Assembly: GCA_947495575.1 (NCBI GenBank) | Contig: CANLZL010000002.1 | Span: forward strand, 372,001-436,000 | Origin: an uncultured Nioella sp. | GTDB lineage: Bacteria > Pseudomonadota > Alphaproteobacteria > Rhodobacterales > Rhodobacteraceae | Direction of reading: 5' to 3' | Length of the DNA stretch: 64,000 bases | Shown here: positions 54,220 through 64,000 of the stretch, in pieces | Numbering within the stretch: position 1 is the stretch's first letter | How the letters are laid out: every line of letters starts with the position of its first letter | The notes under the pieces: generated by a model | The model's input: the letters and a program-made list of their open reading frames with translations, nothing else | What the model was told of the DNA's origin: nothing | The model's database searches: none | Translations under genes and position numbers: made by a program

Positions 54220-55025
54220 CCGCAAGCATATTGGACAAGATCAAAGCCTATAAACTGGAGGACCTCGCCACCCGGCAGGCCAATCGTTCTTTGGCACAAG
54301 TGGAAGACGCCGCGCGCAGCGCAGCACCCATACGTCCCTTTGCTGAAGCGCTCCTGAAAGACAGTCGCGAAGGTTATGGCCTGATTGCAGAGGTTAAGAA
54401 AGCCAGCCCATCAAAAGGCCTGATTCGAGAGGATTTCAACCCGCCCTTTTTAGCCAAAGCATATGAAGATGGCGGCGCGACATGTTTGTCAGTCCTAACC
54501 GACGGCCCCTCGTTTCAAGGCGCAGATGAGTTCCTGGTCGAGGCCCGCGCGGCGGTCAGCCTTCCGGTTCTGCGCAAAGACTTCCTTTACGACCCCTATC
54601 AAGTGGTCGAGGCACGCGCACTTGGTGCCGATTGCATCCTAATCATCATGGCCAGTGTCTCTGACGCACAAGCAGCAGAACTTGAGACCGCAGCCACCGC
54701 TTGGGGCATGGATGCGCTGATCGAAGTGCATAATGCCGAAGAGCTCGATCGGGCCCTGCACCTCAAATCCCGTATGATCGGCATCAATAACCGCGATTTG
54801 AACACCTTTGTCACGTCTCTCGATGTCACCAAGGATCTTGTGCGCCGTATCCCTGCTGACCGGTTGGTTGTTTCCGAAAGCGGCTTGAACACACCCGAGG
54901 ATTTGGCCGATATCGCACGGTTTGGAACGCGATGCTTCCTCATTGGGGAAAGCCTGATGCGGCAAGAGGATGTAACGGCTGCCACACGTAAATTGCTGGC
55001 CAATCCATTGGTTGCGGGGCGCTGA
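54216..55025 (+). CDS. trpC: Indole-3-glycerol phosphate synthase
   Basis: Closes the indole ring in tryptophan synthesis; TIM-barrel of 269 residues. [37 protein letters not shown] and VSESGL are the conserved active-site segments. The frame opens far upstream inside ung (54027), but the ATG at 54216, overlapping the ung stop by 4 nt, is the normal start. TrpF and TrpAB are not in the window. Confidence 0.96.
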   Translation: MTASILDKIKAYKLEDLATRQANRSLAQVEDAARSAAPIRPFAEALLKDSREGYGLIAEVKKASPSKGLIREDFNPPFLAKAYEDGGATCLSVLTDGPSFQGADEFLVEARAAVSLPVLRKDFLYDPYQVVEARALGADCILIIMASVSDAQAAELETAATAWGMDALIEVHNAEELDRALHLKSRMIGINNRDLNTFVTSLDVTKDLVRRIPADRLVVSESGLNTPEDLADIARFGTRCFLIGESLMRQEDVTAATRKLLANPLVAGR

Positions 55026-55026
55026 T

Positions 55027-55506
55027 ATGGCGGATCTCACCCATTTCGACGGCAAAGGCCAGGCCCATATGGTCGATGTCTCAAACAAGCCTGCGACCGC
55101 GCGCATTGCAGTGGCCGAGGGATTTGTCGAGATGTCCCGAAAAACCCTTGCTACAATTTCTGAAGGCAGTGCCAAGAAAGGCGATGTCTTGGGCATTGCG
55201 CGGCTTGCTGGCATCATGGGGGCCAAGAAGACCTCGGACCTTATTCCGCTCTGTCATCCCTTGCCAATCACTAAGGTCGCCCTTGAGCTTGAGCCTGATC
55301 CCGAATTGCCCGGCATCCGCATCACCGCCACGGTAAAAACCGGAGGCCAAACAGGCGTCGAGATGGAAGCGCTGACAGCTGTCTCGACCGCAGCGCTAAC
55401 TGTTTACGACATGGTCAAAGCGGTCGATAAATCCATGGAAATCTCAGGCATACGGTTGCTTTTGAAGGAAGGCGGCAAATCCGGACGTTATGAGGCTGAT
55501 GGATGA
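55027..55506 (+). CDS. moaC: Cyclic pyranopterin monophosphate synthase
   Basis: Second step of molybdenum cofactor synthesis, converting the MoaA product to cPMP; 159 residues. [18 protein letters not shown] and [20 protein letters not shown] are the family signatures. The ATG lies 1 bp past the trpC stop, and the stop overlaps moeA by 4 nt. Confidence 0.96.
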   Translation: MADLTHFDGKGQAHMVDVSNKPATARIAVAEGFVEMSRKTLATISEGSAKKGDVLGIARLAGIMGAKKTSDLIPLCHPLPITKVALELEPDPELPGIRITATVKTGGQTGVEMEALTAVSTAALTVYDMVKAVDKSMEISGIRLLLKEGGKSGRYEADG

Positions 55507-56687
55507 TTTCGGTAAACGAGGCCCTTGAAGCCTGCCTTGCTTTGTCCAAGCCGACGGAAATTGAGGCCGTTCCGTTGCAACAAGCCTGTGGGCGCGTGCT
55601 TGCCCGCCCGATCACTGCCACCCGAGACCAACCACCTTTTTCATCCTCTGCCATGGACGGTTATGCCGCCCGAACAGAAGATGTGGCGGCCGGGGCCACT
55701 TTGACTGTCATCGGCGAGGCGGCGGCTGGCCATGCGTTTGATGGCGTCATAGGCCAAGGCCAAGCGGCCCGCATTTTTACTGGGGCGCCGGTTCCTGAAG
55801 GTGCAAGTCGTGTGGTCATCCAAGAAGACGTTACTCGTGATGGTGATCAAATCACTTTGTCAGATGCGCTTGACCACGGGTTTCATATCCGACCCGCGGG
55901 CGGCGATTTCTGCGTCGGAACAGAACTTGCCGCGCCGCGCATCCTGACGCCTGCCGATATCGCGTTAGCGGCGTCGATGAACCACGCAACTTTGCCTGTG
56001 CATCGCAAGCCGGTTATCGCCTTGATTGCCACCGGCGACGAACTGGTCCAGCCCGGGGACACTCCCGGCCCCGATCAGATTATTGCCTCTAACAGTTATG
56101 GCTTGAAAGCGCTGGTTGAGGCCAATGGCGGCGAGGCGCGCCTATTGCCCATTGCTGCCGACACTCTCGATAGCCTGTCGCAGATGCTCTCCCTTGCTGC
56201 AGATGCAGACCTGATCGTTACCATTGGGGGGGCTTCGGTTGGTGATCATGATCTGGTTGCGCGGGTCGCTGCCGCCGAAGGATTAGAGCGCAGTTTCTAT
56301 AAGGTGAAGATGCGCCCCGGAAAACCGTTGATGGCGGGCCGGATGGGCAAATCCGCGCTGCTTGGATTGCCCGGCAACCCTGTCTCCTCAATGGTCTGTG
56401 GTCATATTTTTCTCTTGCCAATGATCCGTGCCTTTCTCGGTTTGGCGGCAGGTCCTGCACCACGAGAAAAAGCTCAACTGGCGGTAGATCTGCCGGAAAA
56501 TGGCCCCAGAGATCACTATATGCGGGCAGAGCTCTCGCCCGGCCCCTCGCGCGTTTTGGTGACGCCCTTCGACAATCAAGACAGTTCGCTTTTGACCGTG
56601 CTGGCAATGTCTGAAGCCTTGATGATCCGCCCCGCGGGCCAAGACGCGATCCCTGCCGGAACACTTGTGGATATCATTCGCCTCTAA
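55503..56687 (+). CDS. moeA: Molybdopterin molybdenumtransferase
   Basis: Inserts molybdate into adenylylated molybdopterin; 394 residues. [12 protein letters not shown] in the N-terminal domain, then [23 protein letters not shown] and [13 protein letters not shown] are conserved MoeA segments. The ATG overlaps the moaC stop (ATGA). Followed by lexA after 81 bp containing SOS boxes. Confidence 0.95.
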   Translation: MISVNEALEACLALSKPTEIEAVPLQQACGRVLARPITATRDQPPFSSSAMDGYAARTEDVAAGATLTVIGEAAAGHAFDGVIGQGQAARIFTGAPVPEGASRVVIQEDVTRDGDQITLSDALDHGFHIRPAGGDFCVGTELAAPRILTPADIALAASMNHATLPVHRKPVIALIATGDELVQPGDTPGPDQIIASNSYGLKALVEANGGEARLLPIAADTLDSLSQMLSLAADADLIVTIGGASVGDHDLVARVAAAEGLERSFYKVKMRPGKPLMAGRMGKSALLGLPGNPVSSMVCGHIFLLPMIRAFLGLAAGPAPREKAQLAVDLPENGPRDHYMRAELSPGPSRVLVTPFDNQDSSLLTVLAMSEALMIRPAGQDAIPAGTLVDIIRL

Positions 56688-56711
56688 CGGGGCATTGTTG
56701 ACACGAAGCAA

Positions 56712-56737
56712 GAACACCGATAGAACATTCCCCGAAC
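56712..56737 (+). promoter_or_regulatory. LexA box array: three GAAC half-sites at N7 spacing
   Basis: GAAC occurs at 56712, 56723 and 56734, each separated by exactly 7 nt, giving two overlapping GAAC-N7-GAAC boxes 31-57 bp before the lexA start. This is the alphaproteobacterial LexA consensus (reverse complement of GTTC-N7-GTTC) and indicates autoregulation. Confidence 0.85.
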
Positions 56738-56768
56738 AGACGGATGAAATGACGAGCGGAGATAGGTT

Positions 56769-57461
56769 ATGCTGACCAAGAAGCAGCTGGATCTTTTGGA
56801 ACTTATCCACAGGCGAGTACAGCGTGATGGGGTTCCGCCATCGTTTGACGAGATGAAAGAAGCGCTGGATCTGCGCTCCAAATCCGGCATCCATAGATTG
56901 ATCACCGCATTGGAAGAACGCGGCTTCATTCGTCGTCTGGCCCATAGGGCTCGCGCGATCGAAATTGTGAAGCTGCCCGATAGCCTTGAGGCCAAGATGG
57001 GTGGATTTACGCCGCGCGTCATAGAAGGCGACCGCACCGATCCCCCACGTAACGCGCAACCTGTCTCAGCCGCTGGCGCAACTGAGCTGCCTGTGATGGG
57101 CCGCATTGCGGCAGGCACGCCGATCGAAGCGATCAGCGAAGTGGCCACGCATGTTGCCGTGCCTCAACAAATGTTGGGAGCCGGAAAGTCGCACTATGCG
57201 CTTGAGGTCAAGGGCGACTCGATGATCGACGCCGGAATCAACGAGGGCGATATTGTTGTCATCGAAGAGGGCTCAACCGCCGATAATGGCGATATTGTAG
57301 TGGCATTGGTCGAAGGGCATGAGGCCACGCTGAAACGATTTCGCAAAAAAGGCGGCATGATCGCGCTTGAAGCGGCCAACCCAGCCTATCAGACCCGGAT
57401 GCTGCGCGATGATCAGGTGAAAGTTCAGGGCAAACTTGTTGGTCTGATCCGCAGTTACTAG
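56769..57461 (+). CDS. lexA: LexA SOS repressor
   Basis: SOS-response repressor and self-cleaving protease, 230 residues. The N-terminal winged helix (about 1-65) has [23 protein letters not shown]. The cleavage site is Ala115-Gly116 (RIAAGTPIE), and the catalytic dyad is Ser151 (KGDSMIDAG) and Lys189 (ATLKRF). It is preceded by a triple half-site SOS box and converges with comEC, with 11 bp between stops. A second SOS box in the window is before the radical SAM gene at 17.1 kb. Confidence 0.96.
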   Translation: MLTKKQLDLLELIHRRVQRDGVPPSFDEMKEALDLRSKSGIHRLITALEERGFIRRLAHRARAIEIVKLPDSLEAKMGGFTPRVIEGDRTDPPRNAQPVSAAGATELPVMGRIAAGTPIEAISEVATHVAVPQQMLGAGKSHYALEVKGDSMIDAGINEGDIVVIEEGSTADNGDIVVALVEGHEATLKRFRKKGGMIALEAANPAYQTRMLRDDQVKVQGKLVGLIRSY

Positions 57462-57472
57462 GACATTCTTCG

Positions 57473-59599
57473 TTAGCGTAGTGGCACCCATGGCCGCCGC
57501 CCCTGCTGTGCGTGGGCTGTACTGATTTGAGGTACTCCATCGCTGAAAGTGATGGCGAAGGCTCCATGCCGGCTCAGATCTTCGGGCCCGATGAATAGGC
57601 ACCCCCCACCAGTGGCAGGTTGGGCTTGTGCCTGAATGCCGGTTTGGCGCGGCAATAGGTCCGATAATTCGGATGCGGCCAGCACGTTTGGCGACGTTTC
57701 GGATGTAATCACCCAGTCGTGGTCTGCGCAGGCTTGTTCCAACGCCGCTTCTGCACGACGTCCGACGCCATGCCAAATACGCAATCCATGTATCTCTACA
57801 CTGCGCCCGCCTGTATCGTTCTGCCACAATGGACGGGCAGCGGCGGTCAATTGATCGGCAAAATCGCCATCATTTTCCAACCAAAGACGGGCTACAAAGC
57901 CGTCGCCTCTTTCTCTGGATAAGGCACGTCCCTCGTCAGAGGCGATGCCTACCAACCTGCCGGATGAAGAAATCAATATGTCCGGACGCTCGGCCATTAT
58001 CCAAAACGCAAGTGCAGTGAGCACTGGCACCGCCCCCAGAAACCGCGTCCGACCCTGCCAGATGATATTCACGAGCGCGCCAAGGGCAATCAATGGCAGG
58101 GCATTGGAGTCAGGCATGGGAACAGGTCGAACCGCCCCCGGCAAGTCTGACGTCCATGCCGCCACGCCCAATATCCAATTCAGACCCCTTTCCATGATTG
58201 CAAAAGCAATCCATTCCAGACCTAACGGCCACAAAAGCAGCGCAACCACGGCCGCAGGAATTACCAACGACCCCATCACCGGAACGGTCAAGAGGTTTGC
58301 AGGCAGGCCATAAACCACCCAGATATTGAAATGCGCCGCAGCAAAAGGGGCGGTGGCCAGCCCGGCCACCAACGAGGACAATACCAACGCGGATAAGGCC
58401 CGCATCGGCTTTGGCCACTCATTCAGGAATGCGTTAGTCTTCAACGCATTGAAGACCGCAACCAGAGCTGTTGTTGCGGCAAAGCTCATCTGGAACCCCG
58501 GCCCTAGAAGGGAGTCCGGGCGGTGTAGCAAGACGATCAGTGCCGCGATGGCCACAGATCTGAGGGTGACAGCCCGGCGATCAATCAGTACCGCAAAAAA
58601 CATGACGGCCACCTGAATGAACGCCCGCTCTGTGGCGACATTTCCGCCCGAAAGCGCAAGGTAGAACCCGCCCGCCGCAAGGGCAGCAACGGCCGCCCAT
58701 TTCTTGGTCGGGATACGCAGCGCCAAAGGCGGCACAAGCGCCAGCCCACCACGCACGCTGAGAAACACAAATCCCGTTAGCAACCCCATATGCAGGCCTG
58801 AAATCGCCAATAGATGCGCGATGTTGGAATGCCTGAGTGTCTGCAAGGTCTGAACAGGAATTCCGGATCTGTCACCAGTTAGAACCGCGGCGGCAAAGGC
58901 ACCGGCTTCGCCGTTCACCCGGGCCTGAACGGTGCGTGAAAACCGTGCCCGCATTGTGGCCAGCAGCATGGTGTTTTCTGGACGTTCGGCCATGACCAAG
59001 ACCGGGTTCCGTGTATAGCCGACGCCACCAATGCTCTGAAACCAGGCGTGACGCTGGAAATCAAACCCGTTCGGTTCCCCCGGCCCCTCGGGCGGAGACA
59101 AATGGCCAGTGGTTGCAATCCGTTGGCCGGGCCAGGGATCAAGAAACGGCTGATCGCCGTGGAGGGAAATCCGGACGCGACGAGGAACCTCTGGTGGGGT
59201 CAGGCCTGGAAGATGCACCTGGTCCAAGGTCAAACGCAACTTGTCTGACGCTGACCGATCTATCGCGACGATCCGCCCTTCGATCGGGCCGTAGTAGCGA
59301 TGGTCCAAAACCGGGCCGGCAACATGGTCCGTCCGTGCACCCGCAGCGCAAAAGCCCAAGAAGGCAAGAATGAAACCAGTGCAGATGGGCCCAAGCCTGT
59401 TTCGATATTTGCGTCCGATACGCGCCAGAAAGAGACAAGATAGCAGGAGGTAAAGATAGACGCGGCCAACGGGTTCAAACGCAAGCGCGAAATAGGTTGC
59501 AACCCCTAAAGCCATAAAAGCCGGCGACCATGGCATCAAATAGCCACGCTGACGCTGAAGCCCCGCATCTATCGCTTGCCAAAGCCGCACCCTTGCCAC
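57473..59599 (-). CDS. comEC: ComEC/Rec2-family DNA-uptake membrane protein
   Basis: Channel protein for DNA import, 708 residues. It has N-terminal TM helices, an OB-like DUF4131 region (about 85-185) and a Competence domain with many TM helices ([32 protein letters not shown]). The C-terminal about 180 residues have no HxHxDH motif, so the metallo-beta-lactamase nuclease seen in Bacillus ComEC is missing or degenerate. Translation starts at GTG; GGAAAGG abuts the GTG at 59599, so the in-frame GTG at 59590 may be the real start. Divergent from gltX. Confidence 0.87.
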   Translation of the reverse strand: MARVRLWQAIDAGLQRQRGYLMPWSPAFMALGVATYFALAFEPVGRVYLYLLLSCLFLARIGRKYRNRLGPICTGFILAFLGFCAAGARTDHVAGPVLDHRYYGPIEGRIVAIDRSASDKLRLTLDQVHLPGLTPPEVPRRVRISLHGDQPFLDPWPGQRIATTGHLSPPEGPGEPNGFDFQRHAWFQSIGGVGYTRNPVLVMAERPENTMLLATMRARFSRTVQARVNGEAGAFAAAVLTGDRSGIPVQTLQTLRHSNIAHLLAISGLHMGLLTGFVFLSVRGGLALVPPLALRIPTKKWAAVAALAAGGFYLALSGGNVATERAFIQVAVMFFAVLIDRRAVTLRSVAIAALIVLLHRPDSLLGPGFQMSFAATTALVAVFNALKTNAFLNEWPKPMRALSALVLSSLVAGLATAPFAAAHFNIWVVYGLPANLLTVPVMGSLVIPAAVVALLLWPLGLEWIAFAIMERGLNWILGVAAWTSDLPGAVRPVPMPDSNALPLIALGALVNIIWQGRTRFLGAVPVLTALAFWIMAERPDILISSSGRLVGIASDEGRALSRERGDGFVARLWLENDGDFADQLTAAARPLWQNDTGGRSVEIHGLRIWHGVGRRAEAALEQACADHDWVITSETSPNVLAASELSDLLPRQTGIQAQAQPATGGGCLFIGPEDLSRHGAFAITFSDGVPQISTAHAQQGRRPWVPLR

Positions 59600-59704
59600 C
59601 CTTTCCGGGCTTGCCTAAACACGCCCCAACAGACTCTGCCGCAACATGGTTTCCCAAACCTTAACGCCCGGCCAATCCGCCGACGCGCCCGAAAGGACTT
59701 CACG

Positions 59705-61111
59705 ATGAGCACGCCCGTCGTCACCCGCTTTGCCCCGTCCCCCACCGGCTTTCTCCATATTGGTGGCGGCCGAACGGCGCTGTTCAACTGGCTCTATGCA
59801 CGGGGCCGGGGCGGGAAATTTCTGCTTCGGATCGAAGATACGGATCGCGAACGCTCGACGCCTGAGGCGACGCAGGCCATCCTGAATGGCCTCAATTGGC
59901 TTGGCCTTGATTGGGATGGAGATCCGGTCAGCCAGTTTGCCCAAAAAGATCGACATGCAGAGGTTGCACGCAACATGCTGGCCAATGGCCACGCCTATAA
60001 GTGCTTTTCTACTCAGGACGAGATCGCAACATTTCGCGAATCCGCCAAGGCCGAAGGTCGGTCGACCCTGTTCTTGAGCCCTTGGCGAGACGCTGCAGAA
60101 GGTGATCACCCGAATCTGCCCTTTGTGATCCGGCTTAAGGCGCCACGTGACGGCCAGACGTTGATCCGCGACGAGGTGCAAGGAGATGTCACCATCCAAA
60201 ATGCACAACTCGACGACATGGTTCTGTTACGTTCGGATGGCACTCCTACCTACATGCTGGCCGTTGTTGTCGATGACCACGATATGGGCGTGACCCATGT
60301 GATCCGTGGGGATGATCACCTCAACAATGCTGCGCGCCAGATCCAGATTTACAAATCCATGGGCTGGGAAGAGCCGGTATGGGCACATATCCCCCTGATT
60401 CATGGGCCTGACGGCAAAAAACTCAGCAAACGCCATGGGGCTCTCGGGGTCGAGGAATATGCTGAAATGGGCTATCCGCCTGCCGCTATGCGAAACTATC
60501 TGGCGCGGCTTGGTTGGAGCCACGGCGATGATGAACTGTTTGACGATGAGCAGGCCATGGACTGGTTCGACTTCGATGGAATCGGCAAATCTCCGGCGCG
60601 GCTGGACTTTAAAAAGTTGGAACATGTTGCCAGCCACCATATCGGGCTGATGCAAGATGACGCGCTTTTGGGTGAAATCGAGCGATTTTTGGCGGCAACG
60701 CAGCAATCCGCGCTTTCGCAATTGCAGAAAGAAGGGCTGTTGCGGGCAATGTATTGTGTAAAAGACCGCGCGAAGTCTTTACCGCAACTCCTTGAAAAAG
60801 CTTACTTCATCCTCACACAAAGACCGATCGAAATCGAAGAGAAACCTGCAAAGGCTTTGACAGATGTATCCCGTGGTATACTGCGTGAATTGACGCCGCA
60901 GCTGCAAAATGCTAGCTGGTCACGCGAAGAGTTGGAGAGCATCGTGGCCACCACTGCTGAGGCCCATGATCTTAAACTCGGCAAAGTCGCACCAGCCCTA
61001 CGGGCAGCGATTGCCGGACGTTCGGTCAGCCCGAGCGTTTTCGACATGATGCTCGTCATCGGCCGGGAGGAGACCATCGCCCGCCTGACGGAGGCCGCAG
61101 CCCCTGCCTGA
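59705..61111 (+). CDS. gltX: Glutamyl-tRNA synthetase
   Basis: Class I synthetase of 468 residues. The HIGH-like motif is [16 protein letters not shown] near the N-terminus, and the KMSKS-like motif is [20 protein letters not shown] and the C-terminal helical anticodon-binding domain complete it. The frame opens upstream at 59576, but the ATG at 59705 with AAAGGA upstream is the family start. Rhodobacterales often have two gltX-type genes, so this copy may be one of a pair. Confidence 0.94.
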   Translation: MSTPVVTRFAPSPTGFLHIGGGRTALFNWLYARGRGGKFLLRIEDTDRERSTPEATQAILNGLNWLGLDWDGDPVSQFAQKDRHAEVARNMLANGHAYKCFSTQDEIATFRESAKAEGRSTLFLSPWRDAAEGDHPNLPFVIRLKAPRDGQTLIRDEVQGDVTIQNAQLDDMVLLRSDGTPTYMLAVVVDDHDMGVTHVIRGDDHLNNAARQIQIYKSMGWEEPVWAHIPLIHGPDGKKLSKRHGALGVEEYAEMGYPPAAMRNYLARLGWSHGDDELFDDEQAMDWFDFDGIGKSPARLDFKKLEHVASHHIGLMQDDALLGEIERFLAATQQSALSQLQKEGLLRAMYCVKDRAKSLPQLLEKAYFILTQRPIEIEEKPAKALTDVSRGILRELTPQLQNASWSREELESIVATTAEAHDLKLGKVAPALRAAIAGRSVSPSVFDMMLVIGREETIARLTEAAAPA

Positions 61112-61113
61112 CC

Positions 61114-61203
61114 AATTGGCCGGGGCTGTTGCGAGGAAAAAGGGGCGCCATCCCAGGCGCATCCTTCATACGGGACAGCCGCGACCCCTCTTGGGCCGGC
61201 CAA
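61114..61203 (+). promoter_or_regulatory. Self-complementary leader between gltX and gltA
   Basis: ATTGGCCGG at 61114-61122 is perfectly complementary to CCGGCCAAT at 61195-61203, just before the gltA ribosome site. Nested GGCTGT/ACAGCC and GGGG/CCCC matches lie inside. The 109-nt gap can fold into a long branched hairpin. Confidence 0.45.
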
Positions 61204-61220
61204 TGTGAAAAGGGACTGAA

Positions 61221-62513
61221 ATGGCAGACAGCAAGACCGCAAAGCTGAGTTTCGACGGCAAAGAATTCGAGCTGCCCATCCATTCGCCAAGCGTGGGCCC
61301 TGATGTCATCGACATCACCAAGCTTTACGGCCAGGCCGGTGTGTTTACCCATGATCCGGGCTTTACATCGACCTCAGCTTGCGAATCGACCATCACCTAT
61401 ATCGACGGCAACGAAGGTATCCTTCTGCACCGCGGCTATCCAATCGACCAGTTGGCCGGCAAATCGCATTACCTCGAAGTTTGCTATCTGATGCTTTACG
61501 GTGAGCTGCCTTCGGCTGCACAACTGGAAGATTTCGAGAACCGTGTGACCAATCACACAATGGTGCATGAACAGATGCACAACTTCTTCCGCGGGTTCCG
61601 CCGCGATGCGCACCCTATGGCCACTATGGTGGGCGTTGTCGGCGCGATGTCGGCCTTCTATCATGACTCGACCGATATTTCGGATCCATGGCAGCGCGAG
61701 GTTGCCTCGATCCGCTTGATCGCGAAACTGCCGACAATTGCAGCCATGGCCTATAAATACTCGATCGGTCAGCCGTTCGTTTATCCGCGTAACGATCTGG
61801 ATTATGCGTCGAACTTCCTGCGTATGTGTTTCGCGGTTCCCGCAGAAGAATACATGCCCGACCCGATCCTGAGCCGTGCAATGGACCGGATTTTCACGCT
61901 TCACGCAGATCACGAACAAAACGCCTCGACTTCGACCGTGCGTTTGGCTGGCTCCTCTGGCGCCAATCCGTTTGCCTGTATTGCTGCTGGCATTGCGTGT
62001 CTTTGGGGCCCTGCCCATGGTGGCGCCAACCAGGCCTGTCTTGAAATGCTGCGCGAAATCGGCTCTGTTGATCGCATCCCTGAATACATCGCCCGCGCCA
62101 AGGACAAGAACGATCCTTTCCGCCTGATGGGCTTCGGTCACCGTGTGTACAAAAACTTTGACCCGCGCGCGACCGTGATGAAACAGTCCGCTGACGAAGT
62201 GCTTGATCTGCTTGGCATTGAAAACAACCCCCTGTTGCAGGTTGCCAAAGAGCTTGAGACCATTGCGGTGAATGACGAGTATTTCGCTGAGAAGAAGCTA
62301 TTCCCGAATGTTGATTTCTATTCGGGAATCATTCTAGAGGCGATGGGCTTCCCCACATCGATGTTCACTCCGATCTTCGCGCTCAGCCGCACGGTGGGTT
62401 GGATTTCGCAGTGGAAAGAGATGATTGCAGATCCAGCTGGCAAAATCGGTCGTCCGCGTCAGCTTTATACCGGCGCGACCTATCGCGACTACGTCGATAT
62501 CGAAAATCGCTGA
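61221..62513 (+). CDS. gltA: Citrate synthase
   Basis: Type II (hexameric) citrate synthase of 430 residues, first enzyme of the citric acid cycle. [17 protein letters not shown], the His-containing [25 protein letters not shown] and the late GRPRQLYTG are conserved active-site segments. AAGGGA precedes the ATG at the proper distance. It lies 109 bp after gltX and ends before a terminator. Confidence 0.97.
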   Translation: MADSKTAKLSFDGKEFELPIHSPSVGPDVIDITKLYGQAGVFTHDPGFTSTSACESTITYIDGNEGILLHRGYPIDQLAGKSHYLEVCYLMLYGELPSAAQLEDFENRVTNHTMVHEQMHNFFRGFRRDAHPMATMVGVVGAMSAFYHDSTDISDPWQREVASIRLIAKLPTIAAMAYKYSIGQPFVYPRNDLDYASNFLRMCFAVPAEEYMPDPILSRAMDRIFTLHADHEQNASTSTVRLAGSSGANPFACIAAGIACLWGPAHGGANQACLEMLREIGSVDRIPEYIARAKDKNDPFRLMGFGHRVYKNFDPRATVMKQSADEVLDLLGIENNPLLQVAKELETIAVNDEYFAEKKLFPNVDFYSGIILEAMGFPTSMFTPIFALSRTVGWISQWKEMIADPAGKIGRPRQLYTGATYRDYVDIENR

Positions 62514-62537
62514 TCGAACCTTTATCTGAAAACGAAT

Positions 62538-62568
62538 GGCTGCCTTGTTACCAGGGCGGCCCTTTTTC
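62538..62568 (+). terminator. Rho-independent terminator
   Basis: A 7-bp stem with one G-T pair (GGCTGCC/GGCGGCC), a 10-nt loop and a T-tract, 25 bp past the gltA stop. Confidence 0.75.
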
Positions 62569-62667
62569 TTTTCCGCCTTCCTCTTTACAAAAATTCCCGC
62601 GTCGAAGGCATTGATGTTTTGATGCAAACCAGCCAGATTTTCTCTTCGCGTAGAGGAGACAGCCCAG

Positions 62668-63606
62668 ATGCCACGCAAGATCATCATCGACACAGATCCC
62701 GGACAGGACGACGCCGCCGCGATCCTGTTGGCGCTTGCATCGCCGGATGAGTTGGAGTTGTTGGGCATCACAACGGTTGCCGGCAATGTCCCCCTGGACC
62801 TGACAACCAAAAATGCGCAGATGGTTTGCGAAGTGGCAAAGCGCCCTGACGTGAAGATTTTCGCGGGCTGCGACCGTCCGTTGGCCCATACTTTGGTCAC
62901 GGCGGAACATGTGCACGGCAAAACCGGCCTAGATGGTCCGCCATTGCCGAATCCCAAGATGCCCGTTCAGGACCAGCATGGCGTAGATTTCATCATTGAT
63001 ACTTTGCGCCATGAGCCGCCCGGAACGGTTACGATTTGCCCATTGGGGCCGTTGACCAATATCGGAACGGCCCTGCAAAAGGCCCCAGACATTGCGGACC
63101 GCATTCAGGAAATCGTTCTGATGGGGGGCGCTTATTTTCAGGTTGGCAATATCACACCTGCGGCAGAATTTAACATTTACGTTGACCCGGAAGCTGCTGA
63201 TATCGTGTTTAAATCTGGTGCACCCATTGTTGTTATGCCGCTTGATGTGACGCATAAAGTGCTGGTCACGCAGGCGCGTCTTGACGCTTTCCGCGCGCTT
63301 GGCACCCATGTCGGTAGAATGGTTGCAGGTTGGACCGAGTTTTTTGAGCGTTTCGATAAAGAAAAGTACGGATCGGCTGGTGCGCCGTTACATGACCCAA
63401 CGACCATTGCCTACCTTCTGAGGCCAGATCTCTTTTCCGGACGCCATATCAATGTCGAGATTGAAACCGGATCAAAACTGACCCGAGGCATGACCGTTGC
63501 CGATTGGTGGCGCGTCACGGATCGCCCGGCCAATGCCACTTTCATGGGCGATGTGGATGCCGATGGGTTTTTCGAACTGCTGACCGAAAGAATGGCCCGA
63601 CTATAG
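62668..63606 (+). CDS. Inosine/uridine-preferring nucleoside hydrolase
   Basis: Ribonucleoside hydrolase of 312 residues that releases ribose and base in nucleoside salvage. The calcium-binding signature IIIDTDPGQDDAAAI is at residues 5-19, and EFNIYVDPEAA and LHDPTTIAYL are further active-site segments. Base preference cannot be assigned. GGAG precedes the ATG. It is separated from gltA by a terminator and from selO by 63 bp. Confidence 0.9.
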   Translation: MPRKIIIDTDPGQDDAAAILLALASPDELELLGITTVAGNVPLDLTTKNAQMVCEVAKRPDVKIFAGCDRPLAHTLVTAEHVHGKTGLDGPPLPNPKMPVQDQHGVDFIIDTLRHEPPGTVTICPLGPLTNIGTALQKAPDIADRIQEIVLMGGAYFQVGNITPAAEFNIYVDPEAADIVFKSGAPIVVMPLDVTHKVLVTQARLDAFRALGTHVGRMVAGWTEFFERFDKEKYGSAGAPLHDPTTIAYLLRPDLFSGRHINVEIETGSKLTRGMTVADWWRVTDRPANATFMGDVDADGFFELLTERMARL

Positions 63607-63669
63607 GCGGCGACTGGCAACTGACCGACGCCCACCCTACATCAGATGAAGCTGCTCAAGAGGGATGCC

Positions 63670-64000
63670 ATGCAGATTGCCTTCGACAATTCCTATGCCC
63701 GCCTGCCCGACCGTTTTTTTCGCCCCATGGCACCAACCCCGGTGGCAGAGCCACATCTCATTGCATTGAACGAGGCCCTGGCCAATTCGCTTGGACTGGA
63801 CTCTGCCGCACTACGCAGTACGGAGGGGCTTGGTGTGCTCTCTGGCAATGCCCTTCCTGAAGGGGCAAATCCTTTGGCGCAGGCCTACGCCGGCCACCAG
63901 TTTGGCGGTTGGGTGCCGCAACTGGGCGATGGCCGCGCAATTCTGTTGGGTGAAGTCATCGACAATGACGGTATTCGCCGCGACATCCAACTCAAAGGTG
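63670..64000 (+). CDS. selO: SelO/YdiU protein AMPylator (partial, cut by window end)
   Basis: The first 110 residues of a SelO-family pseudokinase-fold protein, which AMPylates proteins in redox homeostasis. [21 protein letters not shown] and [26 protein letters not shown] are family signatures. The ATG at 63670 has AGAGGG upstream; an in-frame ATG at 63646 lacks a ribosome site. The remaining about three quarters of the gene is outside the window. Confidence 0.9.
   Translation, partial: MQIAFDNSYARLPDRFFRPMAPTPVAEPHLIALNEALANSLGLDSAALRSTEGLGVLSGNALPEGANPLAQAYAGHQFGGWVPQLGDGRAILLGEVIDNDGIRRDIQLKG

Overview
The window looks like chromosomal DNA from a marine alphaproteobacterium of the Rhodobacterales (Roseobacter group). 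The evidence is the family content and gene order. There is an F1-ATPase zeta-type inhibitor (DUF1476), a split methionine-synthase-like gene set, RNase E with a long acidic insertion, alphaproteobacterial LexA boxes of the GAAC-N7-GAAC type, two-component dctBD, and the run trpG-trpD-ung-trpC-moaC-moeA-lexA facing comEC and followed by gltX-gltA. The DNA is moderately GC-rich, coding density is high, and many gene pairs overlap by 4 nt (ATGA, GTGA or TTGA). I see no prophage, insertion sequence, CRISPR array, rRNA or replication origin.

Layout. 1-8.3 kb: cell-wall amidase, an aminotransferase, a BepA-like M48 protease with a ScsC/DsbA-like oxidoreductase, then rne with a long leader. 8.3-11.4 kb: dctBD, whose DctD lacks the sigma-54 contact loop. 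11.4-14.3 kb: purC-purS-[zinc alcohol dehydrogenase]-purQ. 14.5-20.6 kb: ATPase inhibitor, a homocysteine methyltransferase and a corrinoid protein (two parts of a split methionine synthase), a SplB-like radical SAM gene behind an SOS box, a phosphatase, an EamA exporter, a 56-aa membrane protein and DUF1638. 20.6-24.6 kb: SufE, a lipoprotein, and purM-purN-rnd. 24.7-30.4 kb: a secreted serralysin-like protease, tRNA-Ile2(CAU), an outer-membrane protein, an EnvZ-like kinase, an MBL hydrolase, and a tandem duplication carrying two unequal tRNA-Asn genes.

30.5-45.9 kb is an accessory catabolic region with two modules. The first has a tripartite tricarboxylate transporter (tctCBA) followed by an ABM monooxygenase and an MBL lactonase, divergent from a decarboxylating dehydrogenase, a Gfo/Idh oxidoreductase and a GntR regulator; its substrate is unknown. 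The second is an inositol module: iolD, iolG, a sugar ABC importer, an IolI-like isomerase and a LacI regulator. That LacI gene has no conventional start codon, and two near-identical 18-bp palindromes flank it.

46-64 kb is mostly housekeeping: MarR and XRE regulators, sdhE, aspartate aminotransferase, a VOC/WYL pair, a YibQ-like protein, the trp/ung/moa/lexA run, comEC, gltX, gltA behind a structured leader, a nucleoside hydrolase and the start of selO. Starts were chosen from Shine-Dalgarno spacing, family-typical N-termini and overlaps with neighbours. Functional names rest on motif and family recognition by eye; no database search was run.
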